Assembly: GCF_005239225.2 (NCBI RefSeq)
Contig: NC_133284.1
Location: 53,389,416 to 53,453,415 of the forward strand
Source of the DNA: Populus alba
Taxonomy: Eukaryota > Streptophyta > Magnoliopsida > Malpighiales > Salicaceae
Direction: 5' to 3'
DNA length: 64,000 nucleotides
Part shown: positions 44,354 to 57,669 of the stretch, piece after piece
Numbering within the stretch: the first letter of the stretch is position 1
Layout: the number at the start of each line of letters is the position of its first letter
The notes under the pieces: generated by a model
Databases searched by the model: none
Seen by the model: only the letters and a program-made list of their open reading frames with translations
Told to the model about the DNA's origin: nothing
Translations under genes and position numbers: made by a program

Positions 44354-47300
44354 ATGAGAGAAGAAAACCCAGTTGAAACTAAAACAAAAGCAACAAGATT
44401 TGCTGATCAAAACCAAGCACCAAAGTCACAAAACATTAAAGGAAACAGCAACAACAATGCTTCAAAGATCAAGTCTTCATGGGGTTCACATATAGTGAAA
44501 GGCTTCACGGCTGATAAAAAAACCAAAACACAAACAATCACAGTAGCAACCAAGAAGCTTCCATTAGCAAGTTCAGATACTACAAACCAAAAGAACCTTC
44601 TTGTGAATTCTCATCCAAGAGTGAAAAGATCACTCATTGGTGATTTATCTTGCTCAGTTACAGGAAGACAGATTCACCCACATGCCTACCAGAGTAATCA
44701 CAGGAGACAATCTTCAGGGTCAAGAGATTTGTTTGTGGAATTAGACCAATTAAGGAGCTTGCTTCAAGAATCAAAAGAAAGGGAGTTTAAGTTGCAAGCA
44801 GAGTTATCAGAGCTTAAGAGGAATGGGAGAGTAGTTGACATTGAAAGGGAACTTGAAGCAAGAAAAAATGAGGTGGATGAGCTTTGTAAGAGAATTGGGG
44901 TTTTGGAGTCTGAAAAAAGTGGTCTTTGTGAACAAGTGAATGAGTTGTGTTTGATTTCACAGAAGAGAAACGAAGAGGTATTGAAAAGGGAAGGGCATGA
45001 AAGTTCACTGGGGAATCTTGAAATGGAAGTTGTGGAATTGAGGAGGTTGAATAAGGAGCTGCAGATGGATAAGAGGAATCTTGCTTGCAAACTCTCTTCT
45101 ATGGAGTCTCAATTACCTTCCCTTGCCAAGGCTTCTGAGGTAAAAATCAACTCCCGTTCCTCTAGTTTTGGATGCTTTGTTTGCTTGATGAGAAAATGCT
45201 TTAGCGGAAAAGAAAATTAAGTTCGTTTTTTAAAATTTTGAAGCTTTCAGTATTAGGGACTTGAAAAGAACAATGGTTTAAGATAAATGGTGTAGAATCT
45301 ATGGTTAATTTATTTGATTTTTTTTCTAGAAAACAAAATAGAGCAAATCAATAGATGAAATTGATTAATCTAATGATTTAATTTGTTTGGGTTTTATATG
45401 ATTCTATCACTCAATTACCTTCAATGCAAGCACAGAATTTCAATGTTTTATTATTTTGGCATTGATTAATTTTGTCTTGATAATGGCTCCTTTGATCCAT
45501 GGTGTAGTCTATTTCCATTATTAGTTACTTTTTTTATTAGAAACCAAACAGAGGACCAATGATGTTGATTTGGTGCTATCATAATCTCCTTTCTTTTTGC
45601 CTGAAGAGTCTTAAGTTTAATATAACTGGCCAGGTTCCACTACTGAACTCTCTCTTGAATTTCATCAGAGTGACGTTGTTGCAAAAATTAAGGCTGAGGC
45701 ATCTTTGCTAAGGCACGCAAATGAAGATTTGTGCAAGCAAGTTGAGGGTCTACAGATGAGCAGACTAAATGAGGTTGAGGAGCTAGCCTATCTGAGGTGG
45801 GTCAATTCATGTTTAAGAGATGAATTGCGTAATTCATGCTCAACAGTGAATTCAGATAAGTCCTCAAGCCCCAAATCGGTAGAGAGGAGTAACGAATCTT
45901 CTAGCTTAATGTCTTGCCAGAGTAGTGACTGCTTGGAATATAATAGTAAAAGGAGATTAAATTTGATTAAAAAGCTGAAGAAATGGCCTATTACTGATGA
46001 AGACGTGCCAAACTTAGAATGTCAAGATAAAAATTGGGTGCAATCGGAAGATGGGAGAAGTCCAAGAAGAAGACACTCTATAAGTGGATCAAAGTTCTGT
46101 ATAGAGGAGTTGGTACCGAATAGGAGAAGGCAATCTGATGGTTTTATGTGTATAAAAGAAATGGAAAATGAAGTAGAGCTTGTAAGTTCTGAAAAGTATG
46201 AGTTTGATATAATTCAAAGACCTCAAATCCTTGCGTACTGCCAAGAGACCAAAAAAATTGTAGGTCCATTAGATGTTGAGAAAAGGGCTTTGCGTGTTCC
46301 AAATCCCCCACCAAGACCCTCATGTTCTGTTTCTGGACCTAAAGAGGAAGGTTCAGCTCAAGTTTCACTCCCACCACTGCCTCCACCACCTCCTCCTCCA
46401 CCACCACCTCCAAAGTTCTCAGTGAAGAACACTACTGCAGGAGTGGTGCAGCGAGCACCTCAAGTCGTAGAGTTTTACCATTCATTGATGAAGAGAGACT
46501 CAAGAAAGGAGTCTTCAAATGGAGGAATCTGTGATGCCTCAGATGTTGCAAATGTTCGGAGCAACATGATTGGTGAAATTGAAAACCGATCATCACATTT
46601 GATTGCTGTAAGTGAAATCTTACTTCTTATCCAAAGGTCAACTACAAATGTTGTTATTGAATAGCTTGCTTGCAATGTGTTAAAAGATAACTGCATTTTT
46701 TTATTTTACCATGAAGACACAGTAAAGAAATGAAAGCTTGTATGCTTACAGTTTTCTGGGATTGGATTTGCTGTTGTGAGGATGCAAGTTTTCACTTCTT
46801 TATAACTATTATCAGATGGAGTCCAAAAAAAAATGTTCTGAATTTTTCCTTCACGTCGAGTTTTGACATTTTTGTGCAGTAAAAGAAGTTCAAATGCTTA
46901 GTAGTAATTCTGTTTTGTTTTCCTCAGATCAAGGCAGATGTTGAAACTCAAGGGGAATTTGTCAATTCACTGATCAGAGAGGTCAATGGTGCTGTTTACC
47001 AAGACATCGAAGATGTTGTGGCATTTGTGAAGTGGCTTGATGATGAACTTGGCTTTCTTGTAAGTTTTTTTCGTGGTTAGAAACCTTGTCGGAGTCGACA
47101 ATTTTTTTCCGTTGGGTTTTAGTCATAAGCGATGAGAAAAGCATGTTAGCAAGGATATTTCAAATGCTATAGTGACTAAAAAACTAATATTACACCCTAT
47201 TTGCAGCATGTTTATGATGTAATCTTGAAGCTTTTATGGGCTAGAATTACGTTGAAAATCCAAATGACATGGAATTTAAAGTAGAAACTTTGCTACACAC

Positions 47301-48841
47301 CACGGTATCCGTACTCATAACGAGATAAATTAACAAGGAAAATAGTATATATGGATGACAAAAAGATGTTATATCAACCTCATGGTGCTTTCATTTACGT
47401 GAAGGTGGATGAAAGGGCAGTCCTGAAGCACTTTGACTGGCCAGAAAAGAAAGCTGACACATTGAGAGAAGCAGCGTTTGGGTATAGTGATCTCAAGAAG
47501 TTGGAATCTGAAGTATCATATTACAAGAATGATCCCAGAGTTCCTTGTGACATTGCACTAAAGAAAATGGTTGCTTTGTCTGAGAAGTAAGAACCTGACA
47601 TTTTGCCATCTGCTAATGTTTTATCCTGAAATAATTTTTCTCCCTGTATATTAATTTGATACACCCTGCAGGATGGAACGCACTGTTTATAACCTTCTGC
47701 GAACAAGAGAGTCTTTGATGCGTAATTGCAAAAAATTCCAAATTCCCTCAGATTGGATGCTTGACAACGGAATTATTAGCAAGGTAAACCATGACGTTCT
47801 CATTTCTTTCTTCACTAGTTAGTTTACAAGTTAAACATTACAAGATTTGGACACAAGAAAAGAAGGAATAAAATCTGGCCCATCTTCCTTTGGAGGAGAT
47901 GGCAATACAATACTAAGAAGTGAACAATTAACAACGACCAATGGCTATTTGAAAAGGATGGCTTTTGGATTAAGCTTTAAAGTTCGAGGAATTGAAAAGT
48001 TCAAGATTTTGCACTTTTGCTAAAACTGGACATACAGATGACTAAGAGGTGAACAATGGAAAACAACTGATACATTCGAAAATGATGGCTTTTGGATTAA
48101 CCAGTAGAGTTGAGGAAATGAAAAGGTTTAAGATTTTGTACTTCTGACTAAGCTGGACATCCATGTGATCGTAAGCTTCTTGTAATTCTTGAATACTTCC
48201 TAGAAATTTTATAGGGACGACAACCCTTACAATTTTATGCTGCACCATCAAGTATTTTTCAATGACCTTCACATTGCAATTAATCAGCAACTCATGTTGT
48301 AGATAAAGTTTGGCTCAGTTAAGTTGGCAAAAAAGTACATGAAGAGGGTAGCTACAGAAATCCAGTCTAAGGCAGCAGCACTAGAGAAAGACCCTGCTCT
48401 GGACTATATGCTACTTCAAGGGGTCAGATTTGCTTTCAGAATCCATCAGGTTTGTAGATAAGCAATTTTGTGGCTGTTCATTTTATTTCTTCTTGATTTA
48501 TTGCACCAACAAGATCACTTTTTGTACCAGAAAGAAAAGTATCTCTCAGAGGGAGATTCTTGAACTCAACTGTTTGATTTGGTTGACATTTATTACGAAC
48601 ATAGAGATGGGGTAAAGTAACTGATATTTTTCAAGGCAGCATGGTTTGCACAGGAAAAATCAACTTTTCTCTGCCCACAAACATCTTAAATAATGTTTAT
48701 GAAGGGGAAAGAAAAACGATGTCTAGCAAAAGTTAATGATTTTTGTCTTGCCTTGTGCAGTTTGCTGGAGGATTTGATGCAGAAACAATGCATGCATTTG
48801 AGGAACTTCGCAACCTTGCTCACCTGCTTAACAAAAAGTAA
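44354..48841 (+). CDS. CHUP1 / IPGA1-like coiled-coil, proline-rich protein
   Basis: The family includes CHUP1, which links chloroplasts to actin, and the IPGA1-type proteins acting at the cortical cytoskeleton. This member lacks CHUP1's hydrophobic N-terminal outer-envelope segment and is closer to the IPGA1/At4g18570 group (recalled). Seven exons: 44354-45139, 45669-46607, 46928-47059, 47405-47586, 47672-47783, 48303-48449, 48761-48841, giving 792 residues. The start is the ATG MREENPVETK; the in-frame TTG upstream is not used. Order: basic Ser/Thr-rich N-terminus, coiled coil at about 120-265 continuing to about 300, proline run at about 495-512, then the conserved C-terminal domain (VVEFYHSLMKRDSRKE, DVVAFVKWLDDELGFLVDER, RFAFRIHQFAGGFDAETM). 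Any role in cell-shape or organelle positioning is inferred from the family. Confidence 0.92.
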
Positions 48842-50200
48842 AAGAGAGTGGGGGCAATTTGGCTTACCATCTCAGTAAGCTTTACTTGAATATCTATACA
48901 GCAAACTGTATATTTTTGGTGTGGTTTGCCAAGGGTTTTAAACAGTTGAAAGTTGTACAAGTTTTGTGTGAAATAGGAAGCAATTTTGTTTGGGCTTTTT
49001 ACTCATTCTTAAAACAATGGAATGTAAAAATTTGATGAGAATGCGTATATGCCTTTTCAAACTCGAGTTCGTATTCGATCCCTCTGGCTCTTTTCTGGGC
49101 ACACAGGCCCTCATGGACAGTTTGTAGGTGCGGAATCCCTGTCTGAAACACACAATGATAGCTACTGGTCAAGCAAAAGCCCTCATGGACAGCTTGTAGG
49201 TGCAATCCCTGTCTGAAACACACAATCGCAAAGTTGGGAGGTTGTTGATGTTCAAAGTCAGATTTCCAGAAAAGGGCTTCTCAGATCTTTGAAATGCAAT
49301 CAGATTCCTGGCACAGGGAATTGGGATCTTAAGAGTTCTTAAGTAACATTTGAATTTGAAGTTTCCATGCATTTTGATCATTGTACATTGTTTACGTTCA
49401 AGTTCATGGAAACTTCAAAGGACAGAAATTCATCAGAACCAAGCCAAGATAATACAACCAACCCTTCTTCTTTTGCCAGGAACCTTGTCAGGTTGGAAGG
49501 ATTTGGAGTTCCTATCTCTTTTATTGAAAATGGATGCTCCATTTCAAATTTGTCATTCAGCAATTTACAAAAAGCTGCAACAACAACGACAGATCCAAAG
49601 AGTAAGAACAAAGAGAAGGGTAATAACCATGGATAATCATATTGCAATAACCAACGGTAAGTAAAACATTCTTGGATGCATTGGTGTCCACTCATAATGC
49701 AGCCATGGTCCAAGGAACTAGTCCAATGGGGCATGCAAGCAGGACAATCAAGTACCTTTTTTTTAAAAAAAAAAAAAAAACTGTATCAAACTATAAACAG
49801 GTAATAAAAAGAAAGAACCAAGGGAAATTAATGAGAGGGAGAGTAGCTGATAAATGTGATGGCCATGGCTATTCCTAGTCTCCATCTGGCAAGAAAACAA
49901 GAGGAGGCCCTTGATTTTTTGATTGAATAATAGTCCAGAAGACAAAAAAGAAAGGGAAAAAAAAAGTACCCGATGGATTTGACATCTTGACAAGATGTAA
50001 CATTGCAACCAGCCACCTACAGGGACCGGCTCATCTGATAAAGATGTCTCCGACGCTCCTTTCTCGGCAAGAAAGCTGAGGAAGACAATAAAGTCCCTTC
50101 ATCACTTCACTGCCCAGTCAATCACATTGATTTGCTCTATCACTCTTCGATTTTACCCTTCATAGAATCGCTGCTCTTTTTAACCAAACCCAACGTCCTT
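48842..50200. other. Spacer downstream of the CHUP1-like gene
   Basis: The 3' UTR of the CHUP1-like gene, then intergenic DNA. Overlapping frames at 49350-49734 on both strands show no known domain and I do not call them genes. Confidence 0.45.
49108..49226. repeat. Short tandem direct repeat
   Basis: Two copies, 49108-49156 and 49180-49226, share CCCTCATGGACAG, TTGTAGGTG, AATCCCTGTCTGAAACACAC. They differ mainly by one substitution and a 3-base CGG/GGA insertion. Spacing is 72 bp. Confidence 0.85.
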
Positions 50201-50871
50201 TTTTTTCAAGATTCTTTTGGCAAGGCTTTCTTTCTATACGGATAAGATTTGCAATTATTTTAATAAAAAACAGTTTGGGTCTTGTTCGATGCAAAGCGTA
50301 CATTTAAAACCAGGACAGTCATGCCGCCAATCAGCTTGCTTGATTTGGTTAAAAATTCAATTAATTATTTATGATATTATTTTAATATTAAAAAATAATT
50401 TTTTTTTTATTAATACGAGTTTCCAATCTATTATCTAAACCTGAACTTGGATACGCCTTTAAGTCAGATTTTATAATTATTGTGGAAAGAAGATTGAATG
50501 TTCAATAATTGAAAATGGGTGGTGTATAAGAAACCTGCAATTATTGTGATGGATGTATATATCTCATTTCATCAACCTTTTTCAAAGAAAAATGACATGA
50601 AGTATAAATTAAAAAATAAATACACACAAAATAATTAAAATAAAATATCTATTAAAAATGGTTAAATAAGAAAATAAAATCATAGAGGAGATATAGTGAT
50701 TGAAACATATATTTAAAAATTATTTTAAAAATATTAAAAAATCAAATAAAAAAAGCAAAATTAAAAAAAAAAAATAATAAATTAGATATTCTAACTTAAC
50801 TCATCAAATGATCTAAGCTATGAAATTAATCGGGTTAAATAACTTTTTCCTTTAAAAAAATTTATATTTAA

Positions 50872-50878
50872 CCCCCCC

Positions 50879-50911
<33 letters not shown>

Positions 50912-50912
50912 C
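50872..50912. repeat. Compound microsatellite C(n)(CT)n(TA)n
   Basis: A C run is followed by about eight CT units and about nine TA units. Confidence 0.9.
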
Positions 50913-51914
50913 CAACATTCTTGAATATCCACAAACCAATCTATTAACCAAAACAAATCTAAAAACCTTATATCAAACTGAGTTAGATTTATTTTCTTAT
51001 TCAATTTAGATTTGATTTTTCAAGCAATATTAAGAGTTTCAAAAACCATCATCCAAACATCTCTTTTCGCATGAAACTCGTGAACACAAAAAAAAAAACA
51101 TTTTGATTAAAAATAGTTTGAATGATAATTTGTTCTCTTCATCGCTAGAATCTGGTAACCTTTAATCTCTTTCATCTCTCTATTCAAGAATCGAAGAATA
51201 ATACAAATGAAGTTTCGTATCTAAAGTAATTTTTAAAAAAATTAAGGGATCAAAACTATATAAATTATGTTATTTTTAAAAATAAAGAATCCTAAGTATA
51301 TTTTGCATAAAATCTTCGACATGCTATCTATGTTGGGTGCCCTTTTCTTTTTTTTTTTTTCTTTCAATCCCAACCTTACCTAAACAATCATAAGCAATTG
51401 TTTGTTAATTATAATTAAATTACCCAAAATAAAACTTCAAGTAACAAAATAATTATTAAAATACAAACAGTATATCCACTATAACTTGTTAGCGTTTATC
51501 TTCAGTGTAAACAGTGTTCATATACAGCAATAATTCACCCCTTTTTAGTGTTTTCTGTAATAATCATTGCTAAAATTATTGTGTACTTAAGTTTTGTAAC
51601 AAAGTTTTACTGCCACACTGCCATTCTTCAAGACCAAAATAAAATATTTACTACGCACACACCCAGAGTAGCTTCAATATATTATGGGTTCTTTTCCTTG
51701 GAAACTAATAACACGTGCAATTCACTTGATTATCATTATATATATAAAAAATATAACACGTGCAATTTAATAGAATTTATATAAGAAAGATAATTTTTTT
51801 AATAGATTTTCTTTTCTTATTTCATTATACTATATTGTTTCCAACTTTCATCACCCGCTCACCTCATAATATATTATCTTCAAAGAATGCATGTCATTAA
51901 ATATATATTAATTA

Positions 51915-52085
51915 TTTTTACGTTTTAAAAGTGATTTAAAAAAAAAAAATTATTTATTTTTTATTTTAAATTAATATATATTTTTAGTATTTTTAAATTA
52001 TTTTGATATGCTATATTAAAAATAATTTTTAAAAATAAAAAAAAATATTATTTTGATATATTTTCAAAGTGAAAAATACTTTTAA
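51915..52085. repeat. MITE-like A+T-rich inverted-repeat block
   Basis: AAAAGTGATTTAAAA at the left faces GTGAAAAATACTTTTAAAA at the right, around an A+T-rich core with ATTATTTTGATAT(G/A) motifs. Composition and order resemble the cluster at 43056-43700. Confidence 0.5.
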
Positions 52086-53345
52086 AAAATAATTATAATT
52101 ATATTATTAAAAAAAATTATAATTATATTTTCAAATTATTTTTTCAAATTTTTTTCATTCTTTACTTTTAAAAAAACACTAAATCATGGATGAACAGAGG
52201 GAGACACAACACAACACAACTGGGGGTTCAGGAAACATCTTATCATCAGAGCAAGAATCTCTGAGGGCCATGCATTAACATAACCTTATAATATGTCATT
52301 AATGGCGTGGTCAAGTTACTGTCCTAATTTGCAGGCTCTATAAATGATACTTGTCATGAATTGTTAACTCAATGCAAGAACTACATATAAATGCTGCCGG
52401 CCTGTTTGACAGGGTGACAAAATTTGTTTTTGAAATGTTGTTTTCCTTATTAATCAATCACAATAATAAAAAACAACATCCAATAATAAAAACTTAAAAT
52501 AATTTTATTTTTTTTATAATTTTAGATTCGAGTTTTATAATTAACTAATTATAATAATAATTAAAGGTTCACATAATTATTAATTTCAGAGCCCGTAAAA
52601 TTACTTAAGTTACACACGAATTAGCCCAAATAAATTTATTTGTTAAAAAATATAGATAAAATATAATTATTCAACTCATTCATCAACCTTGTTAATTTAT
52701 ATTCCTAATCAATTCATCCAAGCAGGTATGTTTATGTTTCATGCTTTCTTACTCATCCTTGAAATTCAACAGTAACATCAGTCATCAACAATCGATAATA
52801 ATTTGGTTCTCTGCAAAGTGTTGATATTGTTCTCTTATCAGTTTTCTCGCGTGACCTTGTTCTTATTTGCAAGAGATTCTTTGTTTATGACGTGTGCACC
52901 GCGATGTATTTTTTCAGAAAGCATGTAATATATGTTTTTATATCTTAAATAAATACACTATAAATCTGTCTCCTTCTGACATATAAATTTGATGATTTGT
53001 TAATTATTATATCAAAATTATATTTTTAATTTTTTAAAAACTATAATGACAAAAAATACTTTAATGTATTTGTTTATGCCGACAATCTCACAGCTTGCCG
53101 TATGAGAGGATCATTCTCAACGAGCGTACCCTAAAGTAAAGGATGGCCTCTCGAACGAAGGTGAGCTAAAAACAAAGAGGAGGGGGCAATGGTGAAAAAA
53201 TTCTGAAGTGACAATGGTGATATGATATTCAAACCGTCATCACTTACAGGACGTGGGTTTCCTTGCATGGGTCCCTCTTTTGTCTCCTTCCCTGCATCTC
53301 ACATCAACTCCTTCCTCTCTCCTTGCAATCCCTCTCCTTGAGCCC

Positions 53346-53362
53346 TTGCTTTATATATTCTC
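53346..53362 (+). promoter_or_regulatory. Probable TATA box of the LSH gene
   Basis: CTTTATATATTC at about 53349-53360, followed by a CT-rich leader (CTCTCACACGTCTCTC), lies about 125 bp upstream of the start ATG. Position and leader composition fit a plant core promoter. Confidence 0.55.
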
Positions 53363-53481
53363 TCACACGTCTCTCTTCTCTTCCATGAGTTCTTCCCCCC
53401 CTCCTCCCCTTCTCCCCATCTTATTTGATTCCTCACGGGAAAAAGCAATCTCTTATCTCCACCCCCGACAAGACCTACAAC

Positions 53482-54192
53482 ATGTCAGCTGCTGTTGCCG
53501 CCGCCGCCGCTGCGGCCACCATGTCATGTAATTCTGCGAGGAGTGGCTCGTCAGGAGCCTCTAGGAGCCACCAGTTGCAGGAAGGACTGCTACTACCATC
53601 ACCATCACCGCCATCTCCAATATCATTACCACTTCCATTGAGTCGTTACGAATCTCAAAAGCGACGAGACTGGAACACTTTCGGCCAGTACCTGAGAAAC
53701 CACAGGCCACCACTGGCACTGGCACGGTGCAGTGGTGCCCATGTTTTGGAGTTCTTGAGGTATCTTGATCAGTTTGGCAAGACCAAGGTGCATAGCGAGA
53801 ATTGCCCATTTTTTGGCCATCCCAATCCACCGTGTCCTTGCCCTTGCCCTCTCAAGCAAGCATGGGGCAGCCTTGATGCTCTCATCGGCCGTCTCCGTGC
53901 CGCCTTTGAAGAGAACGGTGGACTGCCTGAGACGAACCCTTTTGGTGCACGCGCTGTGAGATTGTACTTAAGGGAAGTGAGAGATGCACAGTCTAAAGCT
54001 AGAGGGATAGCTTATGAGAAGAAGAAGAGAAAGAACCCAACACCACAACAGCAGCAACAGAAGTTACAAACTGCAGGAAATGGCACTTATCATGTTCAAC
54101 AGGGTATTGGTAATGGTGGATATGTTCCAAGAAATGTCCTCTCTAACGAGGCTGCAGTGCTCAGTGTAGGAGATGTGCCTGTGTTCAACTAA
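53482..54192 (+). CDS. ALOG-domain transcription factor (LIGHT-DEPENDENT SHORT HYPOCOTYLS family)
   Basis: ALOG/LSH proteins are nuclear, plant-specific DNA-binding regulators of meristem, boundary and light responses. This single-exon gene gives 236 residues from ATG 53482 ([14 protein letters not shown]); the in-frame TTG upstream at 53425 is not a plausible start, while ATG 53521 is an alternative. The ALOG domain at about residues 54-180 is complete: [39 protein letters not shown], a Cys/His zinc-ribbon insert ([20 protein letters not shown]), [36 protein letters not shown]. The nuclear signal KKKRK follows, then a Gln-rich stretch. The N-terminus is low complexity (Ala, then Ser/Pro). 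Which LSH member it matches is not certain. Confidence 0.95.
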   Translation: MSAAVAAAAAAATMSCNSARSGSSGASRSHQLQEGLLLPSPSPPSPISLPLPLSRYESQKRRDWNTFGQYLRNHRPPLALARCSGAHVLEFLRYLDQFGKTKVHSENCPFFGHPNPPCPCPCPLKQAWGSLDALIGRLRAAFEENGGLPETNPFGARAVRLYLREVRDAQSKARGIAYEKKKRKNPTPQQQQQKLQTAGNGTYHVQQGIGNGGYVPRNVLSNEAAVLSVGDVPVFN

Positions 54193-55570
54193 GCCAATAA
54201 TAGCACTACTTAATTGGTCTAGGGTTTACAACTATAAGTAATATATGCAAGGTAATGTTGTAATGCAAGCTAGGGTTTAGTATGAGATGGTTAATTACCT
54301 TTCCTTGTTCTTTGTGCCAATGTGTTTTTGGTGTTGTTAATTAAGGGAGAAACTCATTATTCTCCTAATTTTCTACCTTCAGTGCTTGGCACAGTAATTA
54401 ATCAGTACTTATCCACTAATCAGAATGTCTGTGAAATCTAGACATCGATCTTGGAGACTAAGAAATCAACTCATCATCAAGCTTGAAAATAATGGAGAAA
54501 TGATTGCTCGATCCTATTTTTGATCCCATGAACATGAAGGGAAACCATTTGAGCACACAACATATGAAGGATTTCCTTGTCCCTTATTGTAGATTAATTT
54601 CTCAGCCAGCCTGTAGTGATGATTCGTTTGGAATTTTGAGAAAGGTTTGCAAGGTGGTGATGGATGCAGGCTGCGGAGTTAGAATTTCAAAAGGAAATAA
54701 TAATATTGATAATCCATCTCTCTCAATCTTGATAGCTTTTCCTCAATTTCGGGACAAAAATCATTCAGTCATGGTGAGTTATAAATCTTGTTTTACCGCT
54801 GGGAAAAATATGATACTATAATATATTTTTTCCCTTTTTCATCTTATTAGTATTTTGTTACTGTTTCGAAGCAGATAGATAACTATAAATAGAAAAAAAT
54901 TATTATAGAACTTTTTAATTTTTCCAATCAAACATATTTTTATTTTTCTATCTCGAGAGAATAATCAACACTCAAAGATATTAATTTAGCCCACCAAAAA
55001 TAGTGACACCACGCATCAGTACTCAGCCTACCAACTTCTAGTTAGAGGAGAATTTTCTGATGTGTTGATTAAACAACTTGGTAGTGATAAAAATGAAAAA
55101 CAAACCAAATTTAGTAAATTTTTTTTTGTTAATTTTGGAGTTCATCTTACAATCTGCTTTTGTTTCAGGTTCCTTAGCTTGTGAAACTCTCTTTCCCGTC
55201 TCTGTTCATCATAAATGTTTGAAGGAAAATCCAAGGAGGTGTCTCTTCTTCTATGGGAGGTGTCTCTTACATCCAAGACACACCTCTCTTTTATATCCAC
55301 ACAAATCTTGTATTGGGAAGGCCAAGGCTTCACATTGACTGCTTCCCTTGCTTGGCAAAGTAGTGGTGGATAGAGTTTTCTGCTTTTAGACGAGCAGCTG
55401 AGCACATTATCTCCTTCATTTCATCCCCCACCTTTAATCATTACTCATTAGTGCTATGTTCTCAGCATTATTTTATTCCATCCAACTTTATTTATTTAGA
55501 GGATTACAGATATTAGCATCTTTCATGGATGACATCGATCTCTTGCTCACATTAGGCCCTACTTGTGATG
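54193..55570. other. LSH 3' region and spacer
   Basis: Probably LSH 3' UTR at the start, then intergenic DNA. The 105-codon frame at 54504-54821 has no recognisable domain and is not called. I see no other gene. Confidence 0.45.
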
Positions 55571-55573
55571 ATG

Positions 55574-55574
<1 letters not shown>

Positions 55575-55621
<47 letters not shown>
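55575..55621. repeat. (AT)n microsatellite
   Basis: About 23 uninterrupted AT units; alternating open frames on both strands here are artefacts of the repeat. Confidence 0.97.
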
Positions 55622-55624
<3 letters not shown>

Positions 55625-55744
55625 TAGCTACTTCCACTCTAGTTAATGTGATGTAATTTGATAAATTATTTTGCAAATAACATGATCTTACCTACTTTTT
55701 GTTCCACTCGTACTAAAAAAATCTTACAAACAGGGATGAGTGTT

Positions 55745-56010
55745 AGGTGGTTCAATTGGAAAATTCAACCGAATTGAATGATCGGCTCAAACTGAATAGT
55801 TCAGTATGGTTTTTTTTTATTAAAAAAACTGAATTAATCTACAGGTTTTTTTGTTAGTAATTAAGCATTTTGATTTTATTTTTAAAAAAATCAATTTGGT
55901 TCGATTAGATTTTTTTGGTTTTTTAAATTTGAAACCAAAACTTTTTAAATTTTTTTATCAAATGGATTAAACTAATTTTGATATTCGGTTACTTTGCTTA
56001 ATTACCCCTG
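55745..56010. repeat. MITE-like repeat related to 29860-30135
   Basis: A+T-rich block with CAACCGAATTGAA near its left end and TTTGGTTCGATTAG, then TTCGGTTAC, towards its right. It resembles the GGTTCGG-type block in the Harbinger intron in composition and motif order. Confidence 0.45.
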
Positions 56011-57336
56011 CTTGTAAATGTGTCGCATGTTGAAATTGGTATATTTACAGTAAGTCTCTCATGAAAAAAGCAAATTAGTATTCAAAGATTGGTTTAGTAA
56101 TGTGATTAACTCTAGCCCTAAAATCTCTTCAATGAGGAAAAAAATTGTAAGGAACTCCTAGTCCCTTAAATTGTACAGCAGCTATGCCAAGAAAGAGAGC
56201 TTGATTTCCATATCACAAGTCATGCAACACAGAGAGAAACAAAAAGAGAAATGCAGTCTTTTAAGGAATAAGACATTCTCCACCGTGAAACAAACAAGCT
56301 CAAAACGTGGACAGATCTTTTAGGTGCCAACCTCATCTCAAAAATTCTGTTTCAATCCCGAAAATTCCTATGAAGAAAGGGTTGTCTCCTGTAGCCATTA
56401 AACGTTTCCTTGCCTGAATTGTGTGTTCGCCGGCGCAAGTGTGTGACTCACCTGTGGAAACAATCTCAGATACTATTACAGACAGCTGGTTCATTAAGAA
56501 TATATGCTCCAAATCAGAATAAGATTAAGATAGAAAGGTGGAATTATGCTGCTAAGATATGGAGATTAGGGTCATGCAAGATGGGACCGAGTTCTTGGTC
56601 TAATCAGAGAAAATGGGTCTGGTCCTCACTTTAAGCAGCAAAGCATGGTGGGATTAAAATAACAATACTTATCTTGATTGCAACTTTGTATGCTATAGCA
56701 ATAAAGGGAATTGTTGATCTGCCAATGTCTTTGCATCAACTATGGCGTACCGCTGCTCATCAGACGTAAAAAGAATTTTCAGAGACATCATGCATCTTCG
56801 TCAATGAATATATCGAGGACAAACAATCCACAAGTTCCAATCCAGAATGGCAACGAACCAAGATGGTAATCAGACTATAGATTATAAACCACACCTGGGT
56901 CTGACTGATGGTCCTTGCTAATTAGCTTTGACAGTCTATAATTTTATTTTATTTTTGCTACAGAAGATCATGAAAACTTGTCAAAAAGAAAATGCAGGAA
57001 TGGGGAATTTCTTGCTAGTAGTTTTGTTGATTATTGAGGTCTTTTTGTTGCTTTACTTTTCCCTTCTTGTTCTTGATGTCATGGTGTTGCAGACAACAAC
57101 ATTTTTATCTACTAATACAGTTCTCTCCAAGTGTTGTCTTCTATATGTTGCAAGCCAAAGCAATCACATTGAAATTAACTATAAAAGATTCTGCATATAC
57201 CAGCAGACTTCTAATATTTATGCTATTGATCTCCCTAACCCCAGTTCCAAATTCTAGAGTAGCTAGGATGTCGAACCTTGCATAGTGTCCACCAGAGCTG
57301 TGAACTGCCAATTGCTTTGGCTAGATCTTGGTAGCC
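56011..57336. other. Intergenic DNA left of the second copia element
   Basis: No recognisable gene. The frames at 56410-56634 and 56928-57257 lack known domains. The DNA flanking the copia element seems to have been continuous with 61197 onward before insertion (shared GTAG at the junctions). Confidence 0.4.
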
Positions 57337-57628
57337 TGTTGATGGATACCAAATTTACTATTGAAGAAGTGGTCTTCGATGATGAGAAGATAGAATCAAG
57401 ATTATCTTCAATATGTTAGGATGTTAGTTGTAAAATAAAGTTGTTATAGAACAACTCATTTTCTATTAAAATCTTGTCATTATTTTTCTAAAATCTGTTG
57501 TTAGAACTCTTGTATAAAAAAATGATTCAATCAATAAAATACGAATGCTCGCAGCACAATAACAACTATTATATATTGCTGTTTTTTTTTTCTTTGTTCT
57601 TCAGTCTCTATACTATCAAACAATTTCA
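57337..57628 (+). repeat. copia 5' LTR (older element)
   Basis: 292 bp, with shared blocks GAAGAAGTGGTCTTCGAT / AAAGAAGTGGTCTTCGAT, AAAATCTTGTCATTATTTTTCT and the CTCTATACTATCAAACAA end matching the 3' LTR. Confidence 0.93.
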
Positions 57629-57669
57629 AATTGGTATCAGAGTTTTATTGATCTTACAGGCCAACTTAA

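Larger units (their letters stand above)
50201..53340. other. Long A+T-rich intergenic region upstream of the LSH gene
   Basis: About 3.1 kb without a recognisable gene. It contains a C-run plus (CT)n(TA)n microsatellite at 50872-50912 and a MITE-like block at 51915-52085, otherwise A+T-rich unique-looking DNA. Developmental regulators often have long upstream regions, so cis elements for the LSH gene may lie here; none can be named from the sequence. Confidence 0.5.

Noticed and set aside
49350..49734. Overlapping frames of 89-118 codons on both strands
   Set aside because: No recognisable domain, the two strands overlap, and no gene-like context beyond the CHUP1-like 3' end.
53425..53481. 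TTG as start of the LSH frame
   Set aside because: ATG at 53482 opens the same frame and the upstream residues lie in the CT-rich leader.
54504..54821. 105-codon frame after the LSH gene
   Set aside because: No known motif, no promoter evidence; it looks like chance open sequence.
55456..55676. Frames of alternating Ile-Tyr on both strands
   Set aside because: Translation of the (AT)n microsatellite.
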